Positions 8,034 to 17,677 of a stretch of 41,021 nt of DNA are shown here, piece after piece. The first letter of the stretch is position 1, and every line of letters begins with the position of its first letter. The stretch spans positions 1-41,021 of the forward strand of contig CAZCPY010000009.1 of assembly GCA_964499865.1 (NCBI GenBank), read 5' to 3'. The stretch comes from JANOGU01 sp964499865 (GTDB lineage Bacteria > Pseudomonadota > Alphaproteobacteria > Rhodobacterales > Rhodobacteraceae). The position numbers and the translations under genes were made by a program. Under the pieces are notes generated by a model. The model made no database searches. It saw nothing but the letters and a program-made list of their open reading frames with translations, and was not told the DNA's origin.

Positions 8034-8106
8034 CTGCCGTCCACACCTAGAACACCCCCTGCGAGCACGCCTCGGACAGCCGGAATTCGCTCAAAGGAGA
8101 ACCAGA

Positions 8107-8628
8107 ATGACCAAGACCCGCCGCGCAGCGATCGCACTCATCGGCGGCGCCGCGACCCTGATGACCGGCGCGGTTCCCGTCCTTGCGCAGGACGCGGCCG
8201 CCCCCCCCGCACCGGTCACGCACGATGTGCAGATGCTCAACAAGGACCCGGCGGACCCCAAGCAGATCATGGTGTTCGAACCCGACCTGGTGATCGCGCG
8301 ACCGGGCGACTCGATCCGCTTCGTCCCGACCGACAAGGGCCACTTCGCCGCCTCGCAGGCCGAGGTCATCCCGGCCGGGGCCGAGCCCTACAAGGGCGTG
8401 ATGAACAAGGAAGAGACCGTCACCCTGACGGTCGAAGGCGCCTACGCCTTCGTCTGCACGCCGCACGCCACGATGGGCATGTCGCTGCTGGTCCTCGTCG
8501 GCGACCCGTCGTCCAACTACGAGGCGGTCAAGGCCTACAAGTTCCGCGGCAAGCCGTTGCAGACCCGCATGAACGACCTGTTTGTTCGGGCCGATGCCGC
8601 CCTTGCCCAACCCGCGGCGAACGGCTAA
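8107..8628 (+). CDS. Pseudoazurin-type cupredoxin (periplasmic blue copper protein)
   Basis: This is a small electron carrier of the pseudoazurin/plastocyanin class. The 173-aa precursor has a signal peptide (MTKTRRAAIALIGGAATLMT..., probable cleavage after LAQ at 28). The four type 1 copper ligands are clear: His79 in DKGHFAAS, then Cys117, His120 and Met125 in CTPHATMGM. The His-to-Cys spacing of 38, Cys+3 His and Cys+8 Met are exactly those of pseudoazurin (H40, C78, H81, M86). The frame is open back to 8008, but the ATG at 8107 has AAAGGAG upstream and gives the signal peptide. It lies between hemA and cytochrome c2 on the same strand. It may feed denitrification enzymes, an oxidase or the reaction centre. 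The partner is not shown by the sequence. Confidence 0.9.
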   Translation: MTKTRRAAIALIGGAATLMTGAVPVLAQDAAAPPAPVTHDVQMLNKDPADPKQIMVFEPDLVIARPGDSIRFVPTDKGHFAASQAEVIPAGAEPYKGVMNKEETVTLTVEGAYAFVCTPHATMGMSLLVLVGDPSSNYEAVKAYKFRGKPLQTRMNDLFVRADAALAQPAANG

Positions 8629-8638
8629 CGATTCGCAA

Positions 8639-8672
8639 GGTGGCCCGGTTCGGCAGAACGGCCCGGGCCACC
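8639..8672 (+). terminator. Hairpin between the pseudoazurin and cytochrome c2 genes
   Basis: Arms GGTGGCCCGG (8639-8648) and CCGGGCCACC (8663-8672) pair perfectly. An inner GTTC/GAAC stem (8648-8651 with 8656-8659) closes a GGCA loop. It starts 10 bases after the pseudoazurin stop. No T-run follows, so full termination is uncertain. It may set different levels for the two electron carriers. Confidence 0.5.
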
Positions 8673-8703
8673 GGCACCCAGCTATCGTGACGAGAGCGAG
8701 GAC

Positions 8704-9186
8704 ATGATGAAGATCACTCCGATCCTGGCGGCCGGCTTCGCCCTGGCCGCCTCGCCGCTGCTGGCGCAAGCCGACGTGGAAGCCGGCAAGAAGGTGTTCA
8801 ACCAGTGCCAGACCTGCCACGTCGTCGCCAACGACGCGGGCGAGGTGCTGGCGGGCAAGGCGGCCAAGGCCGGGCCGAACCTCTACGGCCTGCCGGGCCG
8901 AGTGCTGGGCAGCCGCGCCGACTACAAGGGCTATGACGACACCATCGTCGCGCTTGGCGCGGCGGGCGCGGTCTGGACCGAGGAAGACTTCGTCGCCTAT
9001 GTCCAGAACCCCACGAAATTCCTCAAGGAAAAGTCGGGGGACACGAAGGCCAAGTCGAAGATGTCCTTCATGCTGAAGAAGGAAGAAGACGCCCGCAATG
9101 TCTGGGCCTTCCTGGCATCGCTGTCGCCGGCCCCGGCCGATGCGGCCGCGGCCCCGGCTGATGGCACGGTGGCACCGTCGAACTGA
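8704..9186 (+). CDS. cycA: Cytochrome c2
   Basis: This is the soluble periplasmic class I c-type cytochrome that carries electrons from the cytochrome bc1 complex to the photo-oxidised reaction centre. The precursor has a signal peptide (MKITPILAAGFALAASPLLA, mature from about QADVEAGKK). The haem motif is CQTCH and the axial Met lies in KSKMSFML, followed by KKEEDARNVWAFLASL as in Rhodobacter c2. After the last helix there is a tail of about 19 residues rich in Ala and Pro, which is not part of the minimal fold. Two in-frame ATGs occur at 8704 and 8707. The GAGGA at 8698-8702 is better spaced for the second, giving 159 aa. It lies just beyond the photosynthesis cluster. Confidence 0.94.
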   Translation: MMKITPILAAGFALAASPLLAQADVEAGKKVFNQCQTCHVVANDAGEVLAGKAAKAGPNLYGLPGRVLGSRADYKGYDDTIVALGAAGAVWTEEDFVAYVQNPTKFLKEKSGDTKAKSKMSFMLKKEEDARNVWAFLASLSPAPADAAAAPADGTVAPSN

Positions 9187-9243
9187 CCTGACCTTCCGCG
9201 CGGGCTGCGTGCAGGCAGGCACCCTGTACCAGGCTGCGCGTAG

Positions 9244-9263
9244 GGTGCGTGCTCGCACGCACC
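9244..9263. terminator. Hairpin between convergent cytochrome c2 and hemF genes
   Basis: GGTGCGTGC and GCACGCACC form a perfect nine-base inverted repeat around TC, in practice an eight-bp stem with a CTCG tetraloop. It lies between the cytochrome c2 stop (9186) and the hemF stop (9280), where two converging transcripts should end. There is no T-run on either strand, so bidirectional termination is an inference. Confidence 0.5.
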
Positions 9264-9279
9264 TCACCTCATCCCGCGG

Positions 9280-10170
9280 TCAAACCCACTTCGCCAGCGG
9301 CGGCAGGCTCATCAGAACCGCGTTGGCATCGTGCCCCGTGGCCAGCCCGAACCGGGTGCCGCGGTCGTAGACCAGGTTGTATTCGGCATAAAGCCCGCGG
9401 TGGACAAGCTGCGCGTCCTTGTCGGCGTCGGTCCAGGGCGTATCGCGGCGGCGGTCCACCAGCGGCACCCAGGCCGGCAGGAAGGCCCGCCCGATGTCCT
9501 GCGTCAGCGCGAAGTCGGCGGCCCAGTCGCCGGTGTTGCGGTCGTCCATGAAGACGCCGCCCACCCCGCGCGCCCGGCCCCGGTGCGGCACGAAGAAATA
9601 TTCGTCCGCCCAGGACCTGAGCTTCGGATAAAGCCCGTCCCCGTGCGGCGCGATCCAGGCCTCAAGCGTGGCGTGGAAATGGCCCGTGTCCTCGGCGTAT
9701 TCGAGGCAGGGGTTGAGGTCCTCGCCGCCGCCGAACCACCAGGCGCCGGGCGTCCAGAACATCCGCGTGTTCATGTGCACGCTGGGGCAATGGGGGTTCT
9801 GCATGTGGGCCACCAGGCTGATGCCGGACGCCCAGAACCGCGGGTCATCCGCCATCCCCGGCACCCCGCGCGCGGCCATCGCGCGCTGCGCCTCGGGCGC
9901 GAGGCGCCCGTAGACGGTCGAGACGTTGACGCCCACCTTCTCGAACACCCGCCCGCCGCGCAGCACGCTCATCAGCCCGCCGCCCGCATCCGACCCGTCG
10001 TCGCTGTGGCGCCGCGTCGCCGTCACCTCGAACCGGCCTGCCGGGCGGTCGGCGGTGGGGCCTGTGGCCTGACGGTCTTCCAGCGCCTCGAAGGCGGCCA
10101 GGATCCCGTCGCGCAGGGTCATGAACCAGGCGGCGGCGCGGTCGCGTTCGGGTTCCAGCCCGTCGAACAT
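9280..10170 (-). CDS. hemF: Oxygen-dependent coproporphyrinogen III oxidase
   Basis: HemF decarboxylates coproporphyrinogen III to protoporphyrinogen IX using O2, a step shared by haem and bacteriochlorophyll synthesis. The 296-aa product has the family signatures MQNPHCPSVHMNTRMFW, WWFGGGEDLNP and RGVGGVFMDD. The frame is open to 10224, but the internal ATG at 10170 (MFDGLEPERDRAAAW) has AGGAG at good distance and matches the normal length, so it is chosen. An FNR-type box and a candidate -10 lie upstream, which fits oxygen-responsive control. It is transcribed towards the cytochrome c2 gene and ends close to a shared hairpin. Confidence 0.95.
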   Translation of the reverse strand: MFDGLEPERDRAAAWFMTLRDGILAAFEALEDRQATGPTADRPAGRFEVTATRRHSDDGSDAGGGLMSVLRGGRVFEKVGVNVSTVYGRLAPEAQRAMAARGVPGMADDPRFWASGISLVAHMQNPHCPSVHMNTRMFWTPGAWWFGGGEDLNPCLEYAEDTGHFHATLEAWIAPHGDGLYPKLRSWADEYFFVPHRGRARGVGGVFMDDRNTGDWAADFALTQDIGRAFLPAWVPLVDRRRDTPWTDADKDAQLVHRGLYAEYNLVYDRGTRFGLATGHDANAVLMSLPPLAKWV

Positions 10171-10197
10171 CGGGGTCTCCTGTCCGGTTTGCCTGAC

Positions 10198-10241
10198 AGT
10201 ATTGCCCCGCGCGCAGACCGCCAAGCCTTGACCTGCATCAA
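10198..10241 (-). promoter_or_regulatory. FNR/FnrL-type box and candidate -10 upstream of hemF
   Basis: TTGACCTGCATCAA at 10228-10241 matches the FNR/Anr/FnrL consensus TTGAT-N4-ATCAA at nine of the ten half-site positions. On the minus strand it reads TTGATGCAGGTCAA. Twenty-four bases downstream is AATACT (10198-10203), four of six matches to a -10 element. A start of transcription near 10192 would put the box centre about 42 bases upstream, the usual place for direct FNR activation. The box also overlaps the stop codon of the upstream phosphomannomutase gene (10238-10240). Factor and effect are inferred. Confidence 0.65.
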
Positions 10242-11596
10242 GCCCCGATGATCGTCCGCACCCGCGCCACGCCTGCCTCGACCAGCTCCCGGTCGCCGCG
10301 CGCCTCGACGTTCAGGCGCAGGTAGCTCTCGGTGTTGGACCGCCGCAGGTTCAGACGCCAGTCGGCGAAGGCCAGGCTCAGCCCGTCCGTGCGGTCCTGC
10401 GCCAGCGCCGCGGGCCCCAGCGCCGCCTCGACCGCCGCCATCGCGCCGGCGGAGTCGGGCAGCAGGAAGTTGATCTCGCCCGAGGACGGAAACGCCGCGA
10501 TCCGTTCGGCCAGCAGGTCGGCCAGCGGCCGGCCGGTGCGGCAGACCAGCTCGATCACCAGAAGCGCCGGGATCATCCCCGAATCGCAGGCCATGAAGTC
10601 GCGGAAATAGTGGTGCGCGCTGATCTCGCCGCCGTAGACGGCGCCTTGCGCCCGCATCGCGGCCTTGAGGTGCGCATGGCCCGTCCGCGCCATCACCGCC
10701 CGGCCCCCGGCGCGGGCGATCACGTCCTCGGTGTTCCAGACCACGCGCGGCTCGTAGACGATGGCCGCGCCCGGCGCCCTGGCCAGGAACGCCTCGGCCA
10801 GCAGGCCGATGACATATTCGCCGGGCACGAAGTGCCCGCGGTGGTCGAAGAAGAAACAGCGGTCGAAATCGCCGTCGAAGGCGATGCCAAGGTCGGCCCC
10901 CGCGGCCACCACCGCCGCCGCCGTCGCGGGCCGGTTCTCGGGCAGAAGCGGGTTGGGGATGCCGTTCGGAAAGCTGCCGTCGGGGTCGTGGTGCATCCTC
11001 GCAAAGCGCAAGGGGGCATCGCCCAGCCCCGCGGCGACGGCGTCGAAGGTCGGCCCCGCCGTGCCGTTGCCGCTGTTCACCAGCACCGTCAGCGGGCGCA
11101 GCGCGCTGCGGTCCAGGAATGACAGCACGCGGGCCGCATAGGCCGCCCGCGTGCCCGCCGCGTCCACCACCCGCCCGCCGGGCCGCGCGGGCGCGAAGTC
11201 GCGCAGGCGCGCCCTCGCCTCGATGGCGGGCATCACCGCCGCCGGGTCCAGCGGCGCCGACCCGCGGCCCACCATCTTCATCCCGTTGTAATCCATCGGG
11301 TTGTGCGAGGCGGTCACCTCGATCCCGGCATCCGCCGCCAGATGGGTGACGGCGAAATACATCTCCTCGGTGCCTGCAAGGCCCAGGTCCAGCACCTCGA
11401 CCCCCGCCGCGAGCAACCCCTCGGTCACCGCCCCCGCCAGCGCCAGCGACGAAGCGCGGCAGTCCCGCCCCAGCACCACGCGGGACGCGCCCAGCACCTC
11501 GGCCAGCGCGCGGCCGATGTCACGGGCGATGCCCTCGTCCAGGTCAACCCCCAGCCGCCCGCGGATGTCATAGGCCTTGAAGCAGGTCAGCGTCAT
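10238..11596 (-). CDS. Phosphomannomutase/phosphoglucomutase (alpha-D-phosphohexomutase)
   Basis: This enzyme interconverts hexose 1- and 6-phosphates, supplying GDP-mannose or UDP-glucose routes for polysaccharide and LPS. The 452-aa product has the four family sites. The phosphoserine loop is TASHNP (Ser98), the metal-binding loop is DGDFDR (241-246), and the sugar-specificity loop is GEISAHHYF (323-331). The C-terminal phosphate loop is RRSNTESYLRLNVEAR. The Glu-Ser pair in the sugar loop fits PMM/PGM (AlgC/ManB-like) rather than a glucosamine mutase. The frame is open to 11647, but MTLTCFKAYDIRG at 11596 is the normal family start and has AAGGA upstream. It follows the tRNA-Val terminator and probably has its own promoter in the 30 or so bases between. 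Confidence 0.92.
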   Translation of the reverse strand: MTLTCFKAYDIRGRLGVDLDEGIARDIGRALAEVLGASRVVLGRDCRASSLALAGAVTEGLLAAGVEVLDLGLAGTEEMYFAVTHLAADAGIEVTASHNPMDYNGMKMVGRGSAPLDPAAVMPAIEARARLRDFAPARPGGRVVDAAGTRAAYAARVLSFLDRSALRPLTVLVNSGNGTAGPTFDAVAAGLGDAPLRFARMHHDPDGSFPNGIPNPLLPENRPATAAAVVAAGADLGIAFDGDFDRCFFFDHRGHFVPGEYVIGLLAEAFLARAPGAAIVYEPRVVWNTEDVIARAGGRAVMARTGHAHLKAAMRAQGAVYGGEISAHHYFRDFMACDSGMIPALLVIELVCRTGRPLADLLAERIAAFPSSGEINFLLPDSAGAMAAVEAALGPAALAQDRTDGLSLAFADWRLNLRRSNTESYLRLNVEARGDRELVEAGVARVRTIIGA

Positions 11597-11628
11597 CGGC
11601 GTGTGTCCTTGCCCCGCGGGGCCCCCGG

Positions 11629-11661
11629 AAAACGCGAAGGCGGCCACGGGGGCCGCCTTCG
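11629..11661 (-). terminator. Rho-independent terminator of tRNA-Val
   Basis: On the minus strand a perfect 11-bp stem (11635-11645 with 11651-11661, five-base loop) is followed by CGTTTTCC, with the T-run complement at 11629-11632. It begins nine bases after the tRNA CCA end, as expected for a tRNA transcript terminator. Confidence 0.85.
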
Positions 11662-11669
11662 GGTAGGCA

Positions 11670-11744
11670 TGGTGGGCGATAACGGATTTGAACCGCTGAC
11701 ATCTTCGATGTGAACGAAGCGCTCTACCGCTGAGCTAATCGCCC
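11670..11744 (-). tRNA. tRNA-Val (anticodon CAC)
   Basis: The 75-base cloverleaf includes an encoded CCA end. Acceptor arms are GGGCGAT and ATCGCCC. The D-arm is GCTC/GAGC, and the anticodon arm is CTTCG-TTCACAT-CGAAG, giving anticodon CAC for GUG valine codons. The T-arm is AGCGG-TTCAAAT-CCGTT with one G-U pair. The 5' end is only 13 bases from the stop codon of the upstream HU gene on the same strand, so it must share that transcript or use a promoter inside the HU gene. Confidence 0.97.
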
Positions 11745-11757
11745 GTCGGGGCGTCGT

Positions 11758-12306
11758 CTAATCGCTGTCGCCGCCGCCCGCAAGGGGCTTGGCGGACTTG
11801 GGTTTGGTGGTCTTGATGCGCAGGATCATCGCGCCCTTGTCGCCCTCGGCCCCGCGGTTGACGCGCAGCTTGCCCAGCGGGGGCAGCACCAGCTCCTCAC
11901 CCTTGGCCAGCGCCGCGGCCATCGCGGCCAGCATCGCCTCGACCACGGGCTTGACGACCTTCTTCTTGGCGCCGGAGGCCGCCACCACCCGCTCGACAAA
12001 GGCCTTGACCTTGATCGTGGCCACCGGCTCGGGCCGCTGGCGGCCCGTTCCTGCGCTGGCCCGTGCGCTGGCCTGCGCGGGTGTCGGTGTCGGGGCGGCG
12101 GACGCCGCGGCCTTGGGCCTGGCGGGCGCCTTGGGCCTGGCCGCCTTTGCGGAGGTCTTGGCGGGGGCCGTTGCGGAGGTCTTGGCGGGCGACTTGGGCT
12201 TGGCCGGGCTTTTCGCCCTTGCGGGTTTGGCCGCCAGCATCAGCGGCGCAGGCGCGGCCCGGTCGGGCGCGGTCGTCTCCTCGGCGGCGGTGTCGGCCTC
12301 GGCCAT
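11758..12306 (-). CDS. HU-family DNA-binding protein with histone-H1-like N-terminal tail
   Basis: The 182-aa protein is made of two parts. Residues 1 to about 95 are a low-complexity Ala/Lys/Pro-rich region with repeated PAK, SPAK and TSAK units (AKSPAKPKSPAKTSA), like eukaryotic histone H1 tails. The C-terminal 85 residues or so resemble HU/IHF: VKAFVERVVAASGAKKKVVKPVVEAML, the arm region LPPLGKLRVNRG, and a final IKTTKPKSAKPL. It should be a nucleoid protein with extra nonspecific DNA contacts. The ATG at 12306 has AGGAG upstream. The longer frame to 12429 has none. A weak promoter (TTTCCA-17-TAGTCT on the minus strand, near 12340-12376) precedes it. tRNA-Val follows 13 bases after the stop. 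Confidence 0.85.
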   Translation of the reverse strand: MAEADTAAEETTAPDRAAPAPLMLAAKPARAKSPAKPKSPAKTSATAPAKTSAKAARPKAPARPKAAASAAPTPTPAQASARASAGTGRQRPEPVATIKVKAFVERVVAASGAKKKVVKPVVEAMLAAMAAALAKGEELVLPPLGKLRVNRGAEGDKGAMILRIKTTKPKSAKPLAGGGDSD

Positions 12307-12388
12307 GGCGGGCTCTCCTGTCCCAGCGTTTCCGTTTCCAAACCAGAGACTAGGCCACTTTGCACAGCTTGGAAACAGTCGAAAGCGA

Positions 12389-12416
12389 CGGGGCGCGCCG
12401 CGAACGGCGCGCCCCG
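12389..12416 (-). terminator. Terminator hairpin downstream of lon
   Basis: A perfect 12-bp GC stem (12389-12400 with 12405-12416) has a four-base loop. It begins 16 bases after the lon stop codon on the minus strand. The sequence after it holds a short TTT (complement of 12382-12384). It separates lon from the HU gene. Confidence 0.7.
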
Positions 12417-12432
12417 CAATGGCCCCCAAGAC

Positions 12433-14838
<2,406 letters not shown>

Positions 14839-15023
14839 TCTCGGTCCTATCTCGGCAGGAAGCCTCGGTCCCGGCGATCGGCAACGCTTGGGACTTCCCC
14901 GCACCGGCTGCACTACTTGGGGGCGGCAAGGGGGGGTGTCAACGGTCGGGATGATGCGCCCCGGCCAGAGGCGGTGCAAGCCCGGGTTTGCCGACATGGT
15001 GAAGCGCCCTGCGTCGGGCGGCG

Positions 15024-16382
15024 TCAGCGCGGGGTCACCGCCAGCCTCATGCCGTCGCGCGCCCGCACCGTCAGGTGTGCGACCGGCACCGGCACCTCGC
15101 CCGGCAGGGGCGCTAGGCGGTGGCGGCGCAGCAGCGCCGCCAGCAGCACCACGCCCTCGGCCATGGCAAAGCCCGCCCCCGTGCAGACCCGCGGCCCGGC
15201 GGAAAACGGCATGTAGGCCTCGCGCGCCGAGGCCCGCGCGGCATCCGTCTGCCAGCGGTCGGGATCGAAGGCGTCGGGGTTGTCCCACAGCCGTTCGTGG
15301 CGGTGCAGGTGCCAGGGGCTCAGCACGATCTGCGCGCCGGGTGCCACGGGGCGGTCGCGCAGGACCTCCCGGCGCAGGTTCTGCCGCACCATCATCGGCA
15401 CCGGCGGGTAAAGCCGCAGCGTCTCTCGGAACACGTCGCGGGTGAACCTCAGCTTCGAAAGGTCCGAGAAGGACGGCGCTTCCGGCCAGGCCAGCGCCTC
15501 CTCCGCCACCCGCTCCTGCGCCTGCGGGTGCGTGGCCAGCAGGTAGAGCGCCCAGGCCAGCGCCGAGGCCGAGGTCTCGTGCCCCGCCAGGAAGAAGATC
15601 GCCACCTGGTCCACCATCTCGGCGGTCGCGAAGCGCTCGCCCGTCAGGGGATCGGGCGTCGTCATGATCTTGGTCGCCAGGTCATCCGGCGCCGTGCCCG
15701 ACGCGATGTCGCGCGCCCGCGCCTCGCAGAGCCCCGCGATCAGCGCCCGGATGCGCGCCGCGGTCGCCTTCGTGCGGGCGCGGTGGAAGCGGGGCACCCA
15801 GGACGGCAGCGGGACGAAGGCGCCCAGGTTCAGGATCGGCTGCGTGCGCTGGTGGTCGCGGAATTCGCGGAACACCTCCTGCGCCACCGCATGCTCGATG
15901 GGGATCGAGAACAGCGTGCGGAAGATCACGTCCGCGGCGGCGTGGCTGGCCTGCGCCTCGATCTCCACCACACCCGCCGGCAGCCGCGCCGCGGCGGCGC
16001 GGGCCGCCGCCAGCATCGCCGGGAAGGTGTCGCGCAGGCGGCCCCCCTCGAAGGCCGGGTCGATGATCCGCCGCTGGCGTTCCCAGGTCTCGCCGTTGGT
16101 GACAAAGACCGACCGGCCCAGCAGCGGCCGCAGCCCCTCGCCGATGCGGTCGGACTTGGGGAAATCGCGCGGGCGGTCGTTCAGCACCAGGCGGACCAGG
16201 GCGGGGTCGTTGCACAGGTAGCTGCGGAAGAACGGCGTGCGGAACTCGGCCATCCAGGCGCGATACAGCCGCGCCGGCTGCGCCGACAGGATGTCGGCCC
16301 GGAACAGCCGCAGGTGGCGCCACAGCGACACGCGGTCGGCACGGGGAACCGGCTTCGGGGGCAGATGCTGGGGGGGGATCAT
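15024..16382 (-). CDS. Cytochrome P450
   Basis: This is a haem-thiolate monooxygenase of 452 aa. The I-helix oxygen-activation motif is AGHETS (266-271), the K-helix ExxR is ETLR (320-323), and the haem loop is FSAGPRVCTG with the thiolate Cys at 400. Phrases such as ETLRLYPPVPMMVR and AFDPDRW are closer to the long-chain/CYP4-like and CYP102-like branch than to camphor-type P450s. That fits a fatty-acid or other hydrophobic substrate, but the substrate cannot be read from the sequence. There is no membrane anchor and no fused reductase, so a separate ferredoxin system is needed. The ATG overlaps the stop of the upstream hydrolase gene (ATGA), so the two are translated together. Confidence 0.93.
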   Translation of the reverse strand: MIPPQHLPPKPVPRADRVSLWRHLRLFRADILSAQPARLYRAWMAEFRTPFFRSYLCNDPALVRLVLNDRPRDFPKSDRIGEGLRPLLGRSVFVTNGETWERQRRIIDPAFEGGRLRDTFPAMLAAARAAAARLPAGVVEIEAQASHAAADVIFRTLFSIPIEHAVAQEVFREFRDHQRTQPILNLGAFVPLPSWVPRFHRARTKATAARIRALIAGLCEARARDIASGTAPDDLATKIMTTPDPLTGERFATAEMVDQVAIFFLAGHETSASALAWALYLLATHPQAQERVAEEALAWPEAPSFSDLSKLRFTRDVFRETLRLYPPVPMMVRQNLRREVLRDRPVAPGAQIVLSPWHLHRHERLWDNPDAFDPDRWQTDAARASAREAYMPFSAGPRVCTGAGFAMAEGVVLLAALLRRHRLAPLPGEVPVPVAHLTVRARDGMRLAVTPR

Positions 16383-17635
16383 GCCACGGAGGTGAAGCGC
16401 GAGGCGGGCGTGGCGATCCCCGACCGCGACGACCCGCGGCCCGCGAAATGCTGCGCCAGCGTCCGCGGCCCGGCGGTCAGGCGGAAATAGTCATAGTCCC
16501 AGGCCGCCCCGGGCAGGTTGTCGAAGGCGCAGAGATACTGGAAATGCAGCCGGAAGAACCGCCAGCGCAGCGCCTTCCAGGTCGCGGGCCGCAGCGTCCG
16601 GGTGAACGCCGCCGACACCACCAGCGGCCAGCGCGCGCCCTCGGGCCTGACCCCGGTCACCGCCACGGGATCGCACAAGGCGAAGGCGCAGCCGTCGCCG
16701 GGGGCGGTCACGTCCACCCAGGGAATCGCCCCCTGTCCCGCCATCAGCCGCAGGTCGCCGCGCAGGCGCGCAGCACCGGGCAGAAAGCTGACCATCGGCA
16801 CCACCTGCCCCAGCGACAGGAACGACAGCGCGGGGCCCCGGTCGGGCAGGCCCGCGCGCAAGAGGTCGGCCAGGATCGACAGCCCCAGATGCGCGCCCGA
16901 GGAATGGCCGACGACCAGCACCTCGTCCCAATCCTGATCCAGCGCGGCGCGGATCTGGCGGCCGAAATCGGCCATCCGCGCCTCGAGCTCCGGCGGGTTG
17001 GCCCCGCCCGACAGGGCGGAATAGGCATAGTCGTGCATCAGGTAGTAGGCGAAGATGCGGTTGTCGTGGCGCCGGAACAGCCGCAGCACCGCCACCGCCA
17101 GCCCCAGGCCCGCGACCCAGCCCGCCACCGCCGGCGCGAGGCGCGCCGCCAGCATCCCCGCGCCCGCGCCCGCCAGGACCGCCAGCGCAAGCTGAAGGGC
17201 CAGCATCCCGATGGGATAGAGCGCCGCGATCACCGGCCCCTTGCGCAGCCGCATCAGCCGGAACAGCGCGCCCGACCCGATGTAGGCCCAGGCGGTGCGG
17301 ACAAGCTGGACGTAGGTGCCCGCGATCCCCGTTTCCATCGAGCCCCTGACCAGGTCGGACCAGACCAGCACCTCGACATCGGCCACCGTGGCGCGCCCGT
17401 CGATCACCGTCTCGACCCGCCAGCCGTAGGGACCGCGCACCGTCTTTGGCTTCAGGTGCAGCGAATACCCCGACAGCGCCGCCTGCGCCATGCCCTCGCG
17501 GCGGTAGAGTTCGCGATAGCGGCGGGGGTGGAAAGGGTCGTAGCCCGGCACATAGAATACCCGCCGCCGGAAGGCGGGCGCCCCGGGATCCCGGTCGGGC
17601 CTTTCCTCTGCCGTGGTGTCCTTCATCGCCCCCAT
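16379..17635 (-). CDS. Membrane-associated alpha/beta-hydrolase-like protein
   Basis: A 418-aa protein with no assigned function. The N-terminal part has an esterase-like opening (RVFYVPGYDPFHPRRYRELY). Two hydrophobic stretches follow, at about 134-160 and 165-185, likely a membrane hairpin. The hydrolase part then carries the nucleophile elbow VVGHSSGAHLG with Ser245 in GHSSG. Candidate acid and His residues lie further on (DVTAPGDGCAF; LHFQYLCAF), but I cannot assign them firmly. The first ATG is at 17635. The second, at 17626 (MKDTTAEERP), has a better-placed GAGG and may be the true start. The stop overlaps the P450 start, suggesting that hydrolase and oxygenase act on the same lipid-like compound. 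That is inference. Confidence 0.75.
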   Translation of the reverse strand: MGAMKDTTAEERPDRDPGAPAFRRRVFYVPGYDPFHPRRYRELYRREGMAQAALSGYSLHLKPKTVRGPYGWRVETVIDGRATVADVEVLVWSDLVRGSMETGIAGTYVQLVRTAWAYIGSGALFRLMRLRKGPVIAALYPIGMLALQLALAVLAGAGAGMLAARLAPAVAGWVAGLGLAVAVLRLFRRHDNRIFAYYLMHDYAYSALSGGANPPELEARMADFGRQIRAALDQDWDEVLVVGHSSGAHLGLSILADLLRAGLPDRGPALSFLSLGQVVPMVSFLPGAARLRGDLRLMAGQGAIPWVDVTAPGDGCAFALCDPVAVTGVRPEGARWPLVVSAAFTRTLRPATWKALRWRFFRLHFQYLCAFDNLPGAAWDYDYFRLTAGPRTLAQHFAGRGSSRSGIATPASRFTSVA

Positions 17636-17677
17636 CCTCGGGCAGAAAGGTTAACACCGCATTCGGGCGAAACTAAG

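Noticed and set aside
8034..8106. Search for PpsR (TGT-N12-ACA) and FNR sites before the pseudoazurin gene
   Set aside because: Several TGT triplets occur near 8008-8015, but none has ACA at the required distance, and no FNR-like dyad is present.
14839..15023. Heat-shock promoter for lon
   Set aside because: A TTGACA is present on the minus strand at 14937-14942, but there is no matching -10 of either sigma-70 or sigma-32 type at correct spacing, so no promoter is annotated.
14839..15288. Extending Lon to the frame start at 15288
   Set aside because: The extension is Arg/Pro/Gly-rich and overlaps the P450 gene. MTDTPQNYPVLPL matches known Lon starts.
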